DNA from: Streptomyces jumonjinensis
Lineage (GTDB): Bacteria; Actinomycetota; Actinomycetes; Streptomycetales; Streptomycetaceae
DNA: 64,000 nucleotides
Assembly (NCBI RefSeq): GCF_009600885.1
Contig: NZ_VCLA01000024.1
Coordinates: 1-64,000 of the forward strand
Reading direction: 5' to 3'
Made by a program: the position numbers and the translations under genes. The notes beneath the pieces are model-generated. The model saw only the letters and a program-made list of their open reading frames with translations, ran no database searches and had not been told where the DNA came from. Below, one piece after another: positions 35,601 to 44,302 of the stretch; the first letter of the stretch is position 1; each line of letters starts with the position of its first letter.

Positions 35601-36190
35601 GACAGCAGCCGCCACTGGCGGTCCATCCGGGTCTGGGTGGCCCAGCCGATGAGGACCATGAAGATCGGGATCAGCGGCAGGGTGACCACGATGATGGCGG
35701 CGGACACCCAGTCCTCGGTGACGATGCGCGCAAGCACCGCCACCGGCACCACTACCGCGAGGCCCAGCTGCGGCAGATAGCGCGAGAAGTAGTCGTCCAG
35801 CGCGTCGATGCCACGGGTGGCGAGGGCGACCAGCGATCCGGTGCGCTGACCGCTCAGAAAGCCGGGACCGAGTTCGGTGGCGCGAGCCAGCAGCCGTTCC
35901 CGCAGCTCGGATTTGACCGCGGCGCCGGCGCGGTGCGCGGCGAGCTCGGTCAGCCAGGAGACCGCCGCCCGGCCGACCGCGACCGCCGCCAGCAGCACCA
36001 GCGGAGTCATGAGGTCGGCGGCGGAGAGCCCCTTCTCGAAGGCTCCCACCACCGTCTCGGCGATCAGCATCGCCTGGGCGACGACCAGCGCCGCTCCGAC
36101 AAGTCCGAGGAGCACCACCGCGAGCAGAAAGCCACGGGTGGCCCGGGCGTATCGGAGCAGACGCGGGTCGATCGGTTTCACGTGAAACAT
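32645..36190 (-). CDS. cydCD: Fused CydD-CydC thiol exporter (ABC type) for cytochrome bd assembly
   Basis: 1181 residues: two complete ABC half-transporters in one chain. Each has six membrane spans and an ATPase. First: GPSGIGKSTLLD, LSAGQRQRIALARA, LLLLDEPTAALD. Second: GASGSGKTTLAQ, LSGGQRQRLALARA, VLVLDEPAEHLD. CydDC exports cysteine/glutathione-like thiols needed for cytochrome bd maturation. The frame is open to 36346 but that extension overlaps cydB and is low quality; the ATG at 36190 (MFHVKPIDPRLL) is preceded by CAGGGG. These first codons contain a perfect parS site. It is third in the cydA-cydB-cydCD operon, 55 bp after cydB. Confidence 0.93.
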   Translation of the reverse strand: MFHVKPIDPRLLRYARATRGFLLAVVLLGLVGAALVVAQAMLIAETVVGAFEKGLSAADLMTPLVLLAAVAVGRAAVSWLTELAAHRAGAAVKSELRERLLARATELGPGFLSGQRTGSLVALATRGIDALDDYFSRYLPQLGLAVVVPVAVLARIVTEDWVSAAIIVVTLPLIPIFMVLIGWATQTRMDRQWRLLSRLSGHFLDVVAGLPTLKVFGRAKAQAESIRSITSEYRRATMRTLRIAFISSFALELLSTLSVALVAVTIGMRLVHGDMDLYTGLVILILAPEAYLPIRTVGTQYHAAAEGLSAAEEIFAVLETEPRAGGTHEPPADSRLELDAVTVRHTGRAEPSLDAASLTVEPGETVALVGPSGIGKSTLLDVVLGFTEPTEGRIRIGGTDLRDLDLARWHERIAWVPQRPCLFAGTVAENVRLARPDADDGAVESALRDAGAYEFITALPEGMETVLGEDGAGLSAGQRQRIALARAFLADRPLLLLDEPTAALDGETEAGLVEAVRRLTAGRTVLLVVHRPALLAVADRVVTLTRTTPSGGGTETGAVRATAPSGTGAETAALADEDRYDFTGAADTGTPALTRVRNAAREQRSRFGLGLLLGTLALGSAVGLMAVSGYLISRASEQPPVMYLMMAVTATRAFGIGRAVFRYAERVVSHDAVLRMLAGLRVAVYGRLERIAPAGLRRSRRGDLLSRLVADVDALQDYWLRWLLPVGAAVAVGVASVGFTAWLLPEAGAVLAVGLLAAGLAVPLLSGAVARRAERQLAPARGVLATRLVDLLRGTAELTVAGALGNRLEGAREADRRLTGIASRGAAATALGSGLTSLACGLTVVFATLAGVRAVADGRLDGVLLAVVVLTPLAAFEAVNGLPLAVQYRQRVKRSAERVYEVLDAPVPVHEPKQPAAAPATPFPLRVRGLRARYPEAGRDALDGLDLTLTAGVRIAVVGASGSGKTTLAQVLLRFLDTREGAYTVGGVAADALAGDEVRRLVGLCAQDAHVFDSSVRENLKLARTEATEEELRRALAEARLLEWVDELPDGLDTLVGEHGAQLSGGQRQRLALARALLADFPVLVLDEPAEHLDLATADALTADLLAATEGRTARGAATVLITHRLRGLDTVDEIVVLEDGRAVQRGTYAELAGAEGPLRRMLERERAADLLGAGASGAGG
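36175..36188. promoter_or_regulatory. parS site within the start of cydCD
   Basis: GTTTCACGTGAAAC matches the Streptomyces ParB-binding sequence exactly and is encoded by codons 1-6 of cydCD (FHVK part). The palindrome does not extend beyond 14 bp here. Confidence 0.9.
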
Positions 36191-36245
36191 CCCCTGCCGA
36201 TGGGACCGATAGGGCCAATGGAGCCGATAGGACCGATAGGCATGG

Positions 36246-37247
36246 CTAGTGGGCGTCGGCGATGTGCTGGGTACCGATCCGCTTACGGAACACCCAGTAC
36301 GTCCAGCCCTGGTAGAGCAGCACGACCGGGGTGGCGATACCCGCACACCAGGTCATGATTTTCAGCGTATACGGGGTCGACGAAGCGTTGGTGACCGTGA
36401 GGTTCCAGGCATCGTTGAGCGAGGACGGCATGACGTTCGGGAAGAGCGTCAGGAAGAGCATTCCGACCGCGGCGATGATGGTCACCCCGGAGAAGGCGAA
36501 CGACCAGCCCTCGCGTCCGGCCTGGTTCGCCACGATGGCGGCCACCAGCGCCGCCACCGCGATGATCATCGCGACCAGGCTGCTGCCGTCTCCGTGCATA
36601 CCCTGGGTCCAGATCAGGAAGCCGAGCGCGAGCACGGCCGTGACCAGCCCCAGCTTGAGCGCCAGCGCCCTGGCCCGCCCCCGGATGTCCCCCACGGTCT
36701 TCAGTGCGACGAAGACCGTGCCGTGGAAGGTGAAGAGGGAGAGCGTCACCAGTCCGCCGAGCAGCGAGTAGGCGTTGAGCAGGTCGAAGACGTTGCCGAC
36801 GTACTCCATCTCACTGTTGATCTTGACTCCCCGCACGATGTTCCCGAAGGCCACACCCCAGAGGAAGGCCGGAAGCAGCGAGGTCCAGAAGATCGCGTTC
36901 TCCCAGTTGCTCTGCCAGCGCTCCTCGGGCCGCTTGTGGCGGTATTCGAAGGACACCCCGCGCACGATCAGACAGATCAGGATGAGCAGCAGCGGCAGAT
37001 AGAAGCCGGAGAAGAGGGTGGCGTACCACTCGGGGAAGGCGGCGAAGGTGGCGCCGCCCGCGGAGAGCAGCCATACCTCGTTGCCGTCCCAGACGGGACC
37101 GATGGTGTTGATCAATACCCGCCGCTCCTTGCGGTCGCGGGCGAGCAGTTTGGTCAGGACGCCGACCCCGAAGTCAAAGCCTTCGAGGAAGAAGTAGCCG
37201 ATCCACAGGACGGCGATCAGGACGAACCAGACGTTGTGGAGTTCCAT
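36246..37247 (-). CDS. cydB: Cytochrome bd ubiquinol/menaquinol oxidase subunit II
   Basis: 333 residues, polytopic (about eight spans), starting MELHNVWFVLIAVLWIGYFFLEGFDFGVG, with the family hallmark GFDFGVG. GPVWDGNEVWLLSAGGA is also conserved. It is the second subunit of the oxygen-scavenging terminal oxidase that pairs with CydA in the plasma membrane. It lies 22 bp after cydA and 55 bp before cydCD in one leftward operon. Confidence 0.97.
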   Translation of the reverse strand: MELHNVWFVLIAVLWIGYFFLEGFDFGVGVLTKLLARDRKERRVLINTIGPVWDGNEVWLLSAGGATFAAFPEWYATLFSGFYLPLLLILICLIVRGVSFEYRHKRPEERWQSNWENAIFWTSLLPAFLWGVAFGNIVRGVKINSEMEYVGNVFDLLNAYSLLGGLVTLSLFTFHGTVFVALKTVGDIRGRARALALKLGLVTAVLALGFLIWTQGMHGDGSSLVAMIIAVAALVAAIVANQAGREGWSFAFSGVTIIAAVGMLFLTLFPNVMPSSLNDAWNLTVTNASSTPYTLKIMTWCAGIATPVVLLYQGWTYWVFRKRIGTQHIADAH

Positions 37248-37269
37248 GCCTCAGCAGCTCCTCAGGGCC

Positions 37270-38778
37270 TCAGTACGAGAAGGCCATCGGCCGGTCGGGA
37301 TCGCGGTCGTCGCCGCCGATCTTGGTGGGCGGGTTGAGGTCCGCCTCGGTGAGCTCGGGCGGTCCCAGCTTGACGTACTTCACCATGAGCTTGACCTCGA
37401 TCACGGCGAGCACCGCGTAGAGCAGGGTGAAGATGATCATCGAGGTGAGCACCTCGCCCTGGGAGACGCCGGGGGAGACCGCGTCACTGGTGCGCAGCAC
37501 TCCATAGACCACCCAGGGCTGCCGCCCCATCTCGGTGAAGATCCAGCCCCATGAGGTGGCGATCAACGGGAAGGTCATGGTCCACAGGGCGACGATCCAG
37601 TACCAGCGGGAGAATCGCGGGCTGAGCGCCTTCTTGCGGAAGAGCACCAGATTCGGCACTTCGTCCTCACCCGTCCGCAGCGCCTGCGGCAGCAGGAACT
37701 TCTTGCGGGTGAGCCAGAGGCCGAGCAGCCCGATGGCGAAGGACGCCATCCCGAAGCCGATCATCCAGCGGAAGCCCCAGTAGGCGACGGGGATATTGGG
37801 CCGGTAGTCACCCGGGCCGAACTTCTCCTGCTCGGACTTGTTGATGTCGTTGATTCCGGGGACGTACGAGTGGAAGTCGCCGTTGGCGAGGAAGGACAGC
37901 ACGCCCGGGATCTCTATGGCGACCTTGTTGTGGCCCTTGTCCACGTCTCCGTAGGCGAAGAGCGAGAAGGGGGCGGGGGCCTCGCCGTCCCACAGGGCCT
38001 CGGCCGCGGCCATCTTCATCGGCTGCTGCTTGAACATGACCTTGCCGAGGAAGTCGCCGCTGACAGCGGTGAGCATTCCGGCGAAGATCACGGTGACCAG
38101 GCCGAGCCGCAGCGAGGTCCGCATCACGGGGATGTGCTTCTTGCGGGCCAGATGGTAGGCGGCGATACCGACCATGAACGCGCCGCCGACGAGGAAGGCG
38201 GCCGTGATGGTGTGGAAGAACTGAGTGACCGCGGTGTCCTGGCTGAGCACCTGCCAGAAGTCGGTGAGCTCGGCCCGGCCGCGCTCCTCGTTGATGCGGT
38301 AGCCGACGGGGTGCTGCATCCAGGAGTTGGCGGCCAGGATGAAGTACGCCGAGAGGACGGTGCCGATCGAGACCATCCAGATGCAGGCCAGATGGACCCT
38401 CTTGGGGAGCTTGTCCCAGCCGAAGATCCACAGGCCGATGAAGGTGGACTCGAAGAAGAACGCGATCAGCGCCTCGAAGGCGAGCGGGGCGCCGAAGATG
38501 TCGCCGACGAATCGCGAGTAGTCGGACCAGTTCATTCCGAACTGGAACTCCTGCACGATTCCCGTGACCACACCCATGGCGATGTTGATCAGGAAGAGCT
38601 TGCCCCAGAACTTCGTCGCCTTGAGGTACTTCTCCTTGCTCGTGCGGACCCAGGCGGTCTGGAGGCCCGCGGTGAGCGCGGCGAGGGAGATCGTCAGCGG
38701 GACGAACAGGAAGTGGTAGACGGTGGTGATACCGAACTGCCATCGCGCCAAGGTCTCCGGCGCCAAAGCCAAGTCCAC
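37270..38778 (-). CDS. cydA: Cytochrome bd oxidase subunit I
   Basis: 502 residues, the haem-bearing subunit. The haem b595 ligand His is in TTVYHFLFVPLTI (His22); further His/Met ligands occur in the later helices. The quinol-binding Q-loop region is around residues 250-320. The protein oxidises menaquinol and reduces oxygen with high affinity, for growth at low oxygen. The GTG at 38778 is preceded by AAGGAG. A Rex operator lies 82-99 bp upstream, so transcription should be induced when NADH rises. Confidence 0.97.
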   Translation of the reverse strand: MDLALAPETLARWQFGITTVYHFLFVPLTISLAALTAGLQTAWVRTSKEKYLKATKFWGKLFLINIAMGVVTGIVQEFQFGMNWSDYSRFVGDIFGAPLAFEALIAFFFESTFIGLWIFGWDKLPKRVHLACIWMVSIGTVLSAYFILAANSWMQHPVGYRINEERGRAELTDFWQVLSQDTAVTQFFHTITAAFLVGGAFMVGIAAYHLARKKHIPVMRTSLRLGLVTVIFAGMLTAVSGDFLGKVMFKQQPMKMAAAEALWDGEAPAPFSLFAYGDVDKGHNKVAIEIPGVLSFLANGDFHSYVPGINDINKSEQEKFGPGDYRPNIPVAYWGFRWMIGFGMASFAIGLLGLWLTRKKFLLPQALRTGEDEVPNLVLFRKKALSPRFSRWYWIVALWTMTFPLIATSWGWIFTEMGRQPWVVYGVLRTSDAVSPGVSQGEVLTSMIIFTLLYAVLAVIEVKLMVKYVKLGPPELTEADLNPPTKIGGDDRDPDRPMAFSY

Positions 38779-38859
38779 GTCGTCATCTCCTTACATCGAC
38801 GAGGTCGATCGGCAGTTTGCCTGATTAATCCCAGCGATCGCGGGATGAACAGGACACGC

Positions 38860-38877
38860 TTGTGAACGCGTTCACAT
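38860..38877 (-). promoter_or_regulatory. Rex operator (ROP) upstream of cydA
   Basis: TTGTGAACGCGTTCACAT matches the Streptomyces Rex operator (TTGTGAAnnnnTTCACAA) at all conserved positions but the last. A second half-like TTCACA follows (38877-38884). Rex is the NADH/NAD sensor that represses cydABCD, established in S. coelicolor; assignment here rests on sequence match and position. Confidence 0.88.
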
Positions 38878-38965
38878 TCACAAGCAATTATGTCTCACAC
38901 AGGATCCGCACTGAAGACCGGGGTACCCCCTACGCGCCGGACCGCCCGGAGAGCGGACACAGCAC

Positions 38966-38995
38966 TGCCCCGGACCGGCGGACCGGTCCGGGGCA
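38966..38995 (-). terminator. Terminator hairpin after hisC
   Basis: TGCCCCGGACCGG (38966-38978) and CCGGTCCGGGGCA (38983-38995) form a perfect 13-bp stem with a CGGA loop, 118 bp beyond the aminotransferase gene's stop codon and upstream of the Rex operator. Confidence 0.75.
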
Positions 38996-39048
38996 GCGGG
39001 CTGAGAAGAGGCGGGCTGAGCGCTTCCGCCTGCCCGGGACGTTCCCGG

Positions 39049-39081
39049 GGCGCGGGCTTTCCCGAGGCGCGGGCTTTCCCG
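39049..39081. repeat. 17-bp tandem repeat
   Basis: GGCGCGGGCTTTCCCGA occurs at 39049-39065 and, less its last base, at 39066-39081, with further CCCGGGACG-type copies either side, just after the aminotransferase gene. Confidence 0.7.
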
Positions 39082-39112
39082 GGACGCGCTTCAGCCTTCC
39101 CGGGGCGCGCTC

Positions 39113-40192
39113 CTACCCTCCGTTACGGAACGCGTCCGCGGTGCGCAGAAAGAGATCGTTGGCCTCGTCCTCGCCGATGGTGATCCTTACTCCCTCCCCC
39201 GGGAACGGCCGCACCATCACCCCCGCCTTCTCACAGGCGGCGGCGAACTCGACCGTCCGCTCGCCGAGCCGCAGCCAGACGAAGTTCGCCTGGGTCGGGG
39301 GCACGGTCCAGCCCTGCTTCACCAGGGTCTCGTGGACCCGGGTCCGCTCGCAGACCAGCGAGCCCACCCGGCCCAGCAGCTCATCCTCGGCGCGGAGCGA
39401 GGCCACCGCCGCGTCCTGCGCGAGCTGGGACACCCCGAAGGGCACCGCCGTCTTCCGCAGCGCGGCGGCCACCGGCTCATGGGCGATCGCGAAACCGACC
39501 CGCAGCCCCGCCAGACCGTACGCCTTGGAGAAGGTGCGCAGCACCGCGACATTGGGGCGGTCGCGGTAGATCTCGACGCCGTCCGGGACCTCGGGGTCCC
39601 GGTTGAACTCCCGGTACGCCTCGTCCAGCACCACCAGGACATCCGAGGGAACCCGGTCGAGGAACCGCTCCAGCTCGGCCCGGCGCACCACGGTGCCGGT
39701 CGGATTGTTGGGGTTGCAGACGAAGATCAGTCGGGTCCGTTCGGTGACCGCGTCCGCCATCGCGTCCAGATCGTGCACCTCACCAGCGGTCAGCGGCACC
39801 CGCACCGACGCGGCACCGCTGATCTGGGAGATGATCGGATATGCCTCGAAGGACCGCCAGGCGTAGACGATCTCATCGCCCGGGCCCGAGGTGGCCTGAA
39901 CCAGCGACTGGGCGACGCCCACCGATCCCGTACCCGTCGCCAGATGCTCCACCGGCACACCGAAACGGTCCGCCAGCTCGTTCACCAGTGCGGTGCAGGC
40001 CATGTCCGGATAGCGGTTGAAGGTGTGCGCCGCGGCGATCGCGGTCTCCATCACGCCCGGCAGCGGCGGATAGGGATTCTCGTTGGACGACAGCTTGAAC
40101 GCGACCGGACCGTCGGCAGCCGCGGGCCTGCCCGGCTTGTATGTGGGGATGCCGTCCAGCTCGGCGCGCAGTTTGGGGCTCGTCTCGCTCAC
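39113..40192 (-). CDS. Histidinol-phosphate/aromatic aminotransferase (HisC-like)
   Basis: 359-residue fold type I PLP enzyme. [35 protein letters not shown] and the PLP-lysine motif [17 protein letters not shown] are all present. The family converts histidinol phosphate or aromatic 2-oxo acids (phenylpyruvate) to the amino acids. As it is outside any his operon here, a role as an aromatic aminotransferase (Pat) is as likely. GTG start with no strong RBS visible. It is monocistronic, divergent from the LacI-family gene. Confidence 0.9.
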   Translation of the reverse strand: MSETSPKLRAELDGIPTYKPGRPAAADGPVAFKLSSNENPYPPLPGVMETAIAAAHTFNRYPDMACTALVNELADRFGVPVEHLATGTGSVGVAQSLVQATSGPGDEIVYAWRSFEAYPIISQISGAASVRVPLTAGEVHDLDAMADAVTERTRLIFVCNPNNPTGTVVRRAELERFLDRVPSDVLVVLDEAYREFNRDPEVPDGVEIYRDRPNVAVLRTFSKAYGLAGLRVGFAIAHEPVAAALRKTAVPFGVSQLAQDAAVASLRAEDELLGRVGSLVCERTRVHETLVKQGWTVPPTQANFVWLRLGERTVEFAAACEKAGVMVRPFPGEGVRITIGEDEANDLFLRTADAFRNGG

Positions 40193-40575
40193 CGCGGGTC
40201 CTCCTCGACCGTCCGTGCATCACGGAACCAACACCAATGCTGCTCACCTTATGAGGATTCCGGCCGTACGCGTACGGCCGGAAGGGAATGCGCATCCCCC
40301 CGCGCAGAAAGAGGGGGGAGCGCTCGTTTCCCTGGCGCACGCCGGTAGCTCGCTCCGTGGCGCGCATCCCCCGTAGAGGTGAGTTGATACCTCCCCGATA
40401 CATCGACTACTCACCAGGTCTATGCAACCGGACACCCCAGACGCAATAGATGTAACGTTCAACTCCTTTACTTTCTAAGGCAGTTGATGGGTTACGATCA
40501 TGCAGAAACGTGCCTGTCAACGAGTGAATATGCGACCGGCCCAACCGCCCATGCGAGCCCTACTATCGGCTCGCC
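40193..40575. other. Divergent regulatory region, 383 bp
   Basis: It lies between the leftward aminotransferase and the rightward LacI-family gene. It contains a perfect 26-bp palindrome (40258-40283) near the aminotransferase end and an AT-rich segment (40380-40520) likely to hold the regulator's promoter. No gene is supported. Confidence 0.5.
40258..40283. promoter_or_regulatory. Perfect 26-bp palindrome upstream of the aminotransferase gene
   Basis: TTCCGGCCGTACG is followed directly by its exact reverse complement CGTACGGCCGGAA. It lies 66 bp from the aminotransferase start and 292 bp from the LacI-family start, so it could be an operator or a transcript hairpin. Confidence 0.45.
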
Positions 40576-41688
40576 ATGACAGCAGCAGGGAAACACCAGG
40601 TGAGCCGGACGGACACATCCCGCCGGGGGAGCCGGCAAGGTCGGGCGGGCATCCGAGACGTCGCCGCCGCAGCCGGTGTCTCCATCACGACTGTCTCCGA
40701 CGCGCTCAACGGGAAAGGCCGGCTCCCCGACGCCACCCGCCGGCATGTCCGCGAGGTCGCCGACCGGCTGGGCTATCGCCCATCGGCCGCGGCCCGCACC
40801 CTCCGTACCGGAAAGTCGGGGCTCATCGGCCTGACCGTGACGACATACGGGGATGAACCTTTCACCTTCACGGAGTTCGCCTACTTCGCCGAGATGGCGA
40901 GAGCAGCGACCTCGGCCGCGCTCGCCCGCGGCTACGCGCTGGTGATCCTCCCCGCCACCTCACGTCACGACGTCTGGTCGAATGTCGCCCTCGACGGCAC
41001 GATCGTCATCGATCCCTCCGACCACGACCCGGTCGTCACCGAGCTGGTCCGCCAAGGGCTGCCCGTCGTCTCCGACGGCCGCCCGGCCGGCACCCTCCCG
41101 GTCACCGCCTGGGTCGACAACGACCACGAAGCCGCGGTCCTCGATCTCCTCGACCATCTAGCCGACGCCGGAGCCCGCAGAATCGGGCTTCTCACCGGCA
41201 CCACCACCGACACCTACACCCGGCTGTCGACCACCGCGTATCTCCGCTGGTGCGAGCGGGTGGGCCAGGACCCGGTCTATGAGTCCTACCCCGCCCATGA
41301 CCCCTGCGCCGGAGCCGTGGCCGCCGATCGGCTGCTCGCCCGCCCCGACCGGCCCGACGCCGTGTACGGACTCTTCGACCCCAACGGCACCGATCTGCTC
41401 GCCGCCGCCCGGCGGTACGGACTCCGCGTCCCCGATGATCTGCTGCTGGTCTGCTGCAGCGAATCGACGGTGTACGCCACCACCGAACCGCCCATCACCA
41501 CGCTCTCCCTCAAACCGCGCAGGATCGGCACGGCGGTCGTCCAGCTCCTCATCGACGCGATCGAAGCGGTCGACGTGGACCGGCCGGTCGAACAGGTGAT
41601 ACCGACTGAATTGATCATCCGGACGTCCTCACAGCGCCGCTCCCCGCGGACCACAGTGAGCGCACCGCGCTCCCCAGCACCGGACTAG
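40576..41688 (+). CDS. LacI family transcriptional regulator
   Basis: 370 residues. The helix-turn-helix is IRDVAAAAGVSITTVSDALNG, followed by LPDATRRHVREVADRLGY and the hinge helix RPSAAARTLRTGKSG. A periplasmic-binding-protein-like ligand domain follows (IGLTVTTYGDEPFTF onward) with RIGLLTGTTTDTYTR and ITTLSLKPRRIGTAVV. It represses or activates on binding a small effector, often a sugar; the effector is unknown. The ATG at 40576 gives a 27-residue N-terminal tail. There are no sugar-catabolic genes beside it. Confidence 0.9.
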   Translation: MTAAGKHQVSRTDTSRRGSRQGRAGIRDVAAAAGVSITTVSDALNGKGRLPDATRRHVREVADRLGYRPSAAARTLRTGKSGLIGLTVTTYGDEPFTFTEFAYFAEMARAATSAALARGYALVILPATSRHDVWSNVALDGTIVIDPSDHDPVVTELVRQGLPVVSDGRPAGTLPVTAWVDNDHEAAVLDLLDHLADAGARRIGLLTGTTTDTYTRLSTTAYLRWCERVGQDPVYESYPAHDPCAGAVAADRLLARPDRPDAVYGLFDPNGTDLLAAARRYGLRVPDDLLLVCCSESTVYATTEPPITTLSLKPRRIGTAVVQLLIDAIEAVDVDRPVEQVIPTELIIRTSSQRRSPRTTVSAPRSPAPD

Positions 41689-41861
41689 ACCTCTCAATAC
41701 GGACGAAACAGCCGACGCATCAGGGGTGCGGAAGGATTCACCACCCCTGGTGCGTCACAGAGCGCGGGCCTCATTCCTATGATGGGCGGACGACACCGCG
41801 GACCACCCCGACCAGGCTGGGCCGAGAGGTGAACGGCGGCGCGACGGTGGTGGAGGGGTCG

Positions 41862-43244
41862 ATGACTCAGGGGGCCGGTCAGGGACCCGTGGTGCGGACG
41901 GCGACATTGCGCGATTTCCGCGTTCCGCCGTATGCGCAGGTACCCGTTCAGTCGCAGACTCCCGACGACCAGCCCCAGCCCGAGGCGCCGCCCCGGGTGC
42001 CCGCCCAGGCCCCGATGCCCCAGGCCACTCAGCCGGCCCACCCGGACCCGATGGCCCAGACCCAGGCGTCCCACCCGGATGCCATGCCTCAGGCACCCCA
42101 ACCGGCGCACCCGGATGCCATGGCCCAGGTCTCCCCCTCGGCGCACCCGGACCCCGTTCCCCCCGCACCGCAGCACGCTCCACAGCCCACTGCGGCCACT
42201 CCGGCCACTTCAGCCGCTCACCCGTCCCCGGTGCCGCCGCCCTACGCACCGCAGGTCCAGCACCCGGCCGCCGTGCACTCGGTCCACCCCGGCAACGCCG
42301 TGCCGGAGGACGAGATGCCCGAGGGATACACCCCCACGGAGCGCGACCTCCCGGTGATCGGACGCGGTCCGGACGGCTCGATCCTGACGCGCCCCGCCAC
42401 GGGCGAGTCCGCCGCCCCCGACGGCCTGGGCCCGCTCTATGTCGTCGGCGACGTCCATGGATATCTCGACGAACTCGTCGACGCCCTCGTCGCGCAGGGC
42501 CTCATCGACGCCGACGGCCACTGGACCGCGGGCAACGCCCGCCTCTGGTTCCTCGGCGACTTCACCGACCGGGGCCCCGACGGCATCGGCGTCATCGATC
42601 TGGTGATGCGTCTCTCCGCCGAGGCGGCGGCGGCCGGCGGTTACTGCAAAGCCCTGATGGGCAACCATGAGCTCCTGCTGCTCGGGGCCAAGCGATTCGG
42701 CGACACCCCCGTCAACTCCGGTGCGGGAACCGCCACCTTCCAGGCCGCCTGGCTGCTCAACGGCGGCCAGAAGTCCGATATGGACCGACTCCAGGACGTC
42801 CATCTCCAGTGGATGGCCCGCCTCGACGCGGTGGTGGAGGAGGACCGGCATCTGCTGCTGCACTCCGACACCACGGCGTATCTCGAATACGGCTCGACGA
42901 TCGAAGACGTCAACGAGACCGTCCACGAGATCCTCACCCGCAATGACGCCGACGAATGCTGGGATCTCTTCCGCAAGCTCACCAAGCGCTTCGCCTTCCG
43001 CGACAGCGCGGGCCCCCAGGCCGTACGCGAACTGCTCGCCACCTACGGCGGCAGCCGTATCGTGCACGGCCACAGCCCCATCCCCTATCTGCTGGGCGAG
43101 GTCGGAACCGAGGACGGCGAGGACGGCGACCGCCCGGTCGTCGAAGGGCCGCATATCTACGCGGACGGTCTCGCGATCGCCATGGACGGTGGCGTGACCA
43201 TGGCCGGAAAACTTCTTGTCGTCCAGCTGCCGATCCTCAACTGA
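41862..43244 (+). CDS. Calcineurin-like metallophosphoesterase
   Basis: 460 residues. A Pro/Ala/His-rich N-terminal region of about 130 residues has imperfect repeats of QPAHPDAMAQ type and looks disordered. The catalytic domain then shows all calcineurin-like motifs: GDVHGYLDEL, FLGDFTDRGPDG, LMGNHELLLLG, LLLHSD and VHGHSPIPYL. It probably removes phosphate from proteins or nucleotides using two metals. The ATG at 41862 (MTQGAGQG) is chosen over the GTG at 41829 because GGAGG lies six bases upstream. It is followed 150 bp later by a membrane protein gene on the same strand. Confidence 0.9.
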   Translation: MTQGAGQGPVVRTATLRDFRVPPYAQVPVQSQTPDDQPQPEAPPRVPAQAPMPQATQPAHPDPMAQTQASHPDAMPQAPQPAHPDAMAQVSPSAHPDPVPPAPQHAPQPTAATPATSAAHPSPVPPPYAPQVQHPAAVHSVHPGNAVPEDEMPEGYTPTERDLPVIGRGPDGSILTRPATGESAAPDGLGPLYVVGDVHGYLDELVDALVAQGLIDADGHWTAGNARLWFLGDFTDRGPDGIGVIDLVMRLSAEAAAAGGYCKALMGNHELLLLGAKRFGDTPVNSGAGTATFQAAWLLNGGQKSDMDRLQDVHLQWMARLDAVVEEDRHLLLHSDTTAYLEYGSTIEDVNETVHEILTRNDADECWDLFRKLTKRFAFRDSAGPQAVRELLATYGGSRIVHGHSPIPYLLGEVGTEDGEDGDRPVVEGPHIYADGLAIAMDGGVTMAGKLLVVQLPILN

Positions 43245-43393
43245 GCCAACCCCTGCACGCTAAATTCCCAAACCCCCTGTCACCTGGTGCCATCACGGCT
43301 CTACCATCGGCGTATCCATAAGCAGGCTCTCCTCCGTTTCCGCCCAACTGTCCGCTTGACAAAGGACAATTCGGCTCGACGGAGCATCGGGGG

Positions 43394-44224
43394 ATGCACA
43401 TGAGAAGCGCTCCGCACCTGCTGACCGAGGACCGCGCAGAGTTCGAGCGGATCCTCGACGACGCACTGCGCAACGCAGATGACAGTCCGGATCTCGCCGC
43501 CATGGGGCAACGGCTCAACGCCACCCAGCTGCGCACCATGGCCCTGAACGCGACGACACTCATCACCAGTGCCGCCGCAGCCGAGTACGAGCACTACACA
43601 AGAATCCGCGAGGAGATGCGCTCTCCCACGGCCGCTGCCTCCGTGCACCATTCCCTGCTCTCGCCCGCCGAAGGCGAGGAGGCGGATGGGAACGGCGCCG
43701 GACCGATGGCCGTGATCACTGTGCTCGCCCCGGTCCTCGCCGGGACGGCGGCACTGATATTCCTGCTCATCGGCTATCTGCTGAGAATGCTCGACCCCGC
43801 CCCTTCCTTCGCGACCTCCCTGGTGGCGGCGGGCTGGTTCTTCACGGCGCTGACGGCTGCCGCCATGCTGTTCGCCGCCATCGCCCTGCTGACCACTGCC
43901 CTGCGCAACAGCACGACCCAGGTCACGGCGGAGGAGACGACCGACGAGCTTCCCGACGAGCTGGCCCGCGCCAAAGACGCCTGGCGGCACGCTCTTCTGG
44001 AGCGGGGCATTCTGCCTTTCCTGCGGGCAGCGCTGTCGGATCCCAGCGCCGACCCGCAGTCCAAGAATCCGCCGCGCCCGGTGAGCCGTATACCGAAGGC
44101 GAGCTACAGCGGGCCGGACTACTCCAGCCCGAGCGAAGGCTCTCCAGCGGGCCGACGCCCCACGTTCACCAGCCCGGATTTCACCAGCCCCGACTTCAGC
44201 GGCCCTGAGCACCAGTCGGATTGA
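43394..44224 (+). CDS. Membrane protein of unknown function
   Basis: 276 residues. An acidic soluble N-terminus (EDRAEFERILDDALRNADD) leads to two hydrophobic spans: about residues 115-135 (VLAPVLAGTAALIFLLIGYLL) and 142-170 (ATSLVAAGWFFTALTAAAMLF). The C-terminal 100 residues are soluble and end in a repeated Ser-Pro-Asp-Phe motif (TSPDFTSPDFSGPEHQSD). No recognised domain. The Met two codons later is an equally good start. It resembles conserved Streptomyces transmembrane proteins; function unknown. Confidence 0.7.
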   Translation: MHMRSAPHLLTEDRAEFERILDDALRNADDSPDLAAMGQRLNATQLRTMALNATTLITSAAAAEYEHYTRIREEMRSPTAAASVHHSLLSPAEGEEADGNGAGPMAVITVLAPVLAGTAALIFLLIGYLLRMLDPAPSFATSLVAAGWFFTALTAAAMLFAAIALLTTALRNSTTQVTAEETTDELPDELARAKDAWRHALLERGILPFLRAALSDPSADPQSKNPPRPVSRIPKASYSGPDYSSPSEGSPAGRRPTFTSPDFTSPDFSGPEHQSD

Positions 44225-44302
44225 CCTCCGGCCCGGCACCCAGACCCAGACCCAGGCCCGGACCCGGACCTGGGCCATACGGCCCGCAGGTCCGGGTACC
44301 GG

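Larger units (their letters stand above)
38779..39112. other. cydA promoter region and hisC downstream region, 334 bp
   Basis: This contains the Rex operator at 38860-38877, a strong hairpin at 38966-38995 that would end hisC transcripts, and a 17-bp tandem repeat at 39049-39081. No gene is supported. Confidence 0.6.

Noticed and set aside
36191..36346. N-terminal extension of CydCD upstream of 36190
   Set aside because: It overlaps the end of cydB, is low-complexity and lacks family similarity; the ATG at 36190 matches the usual start.
38862..39569. Rightward 235-codon frame over the cydA promoter
   Set aside because: It crosses the Rex operator and is antisense to the aminotransferase gene; no RBS or motifs.
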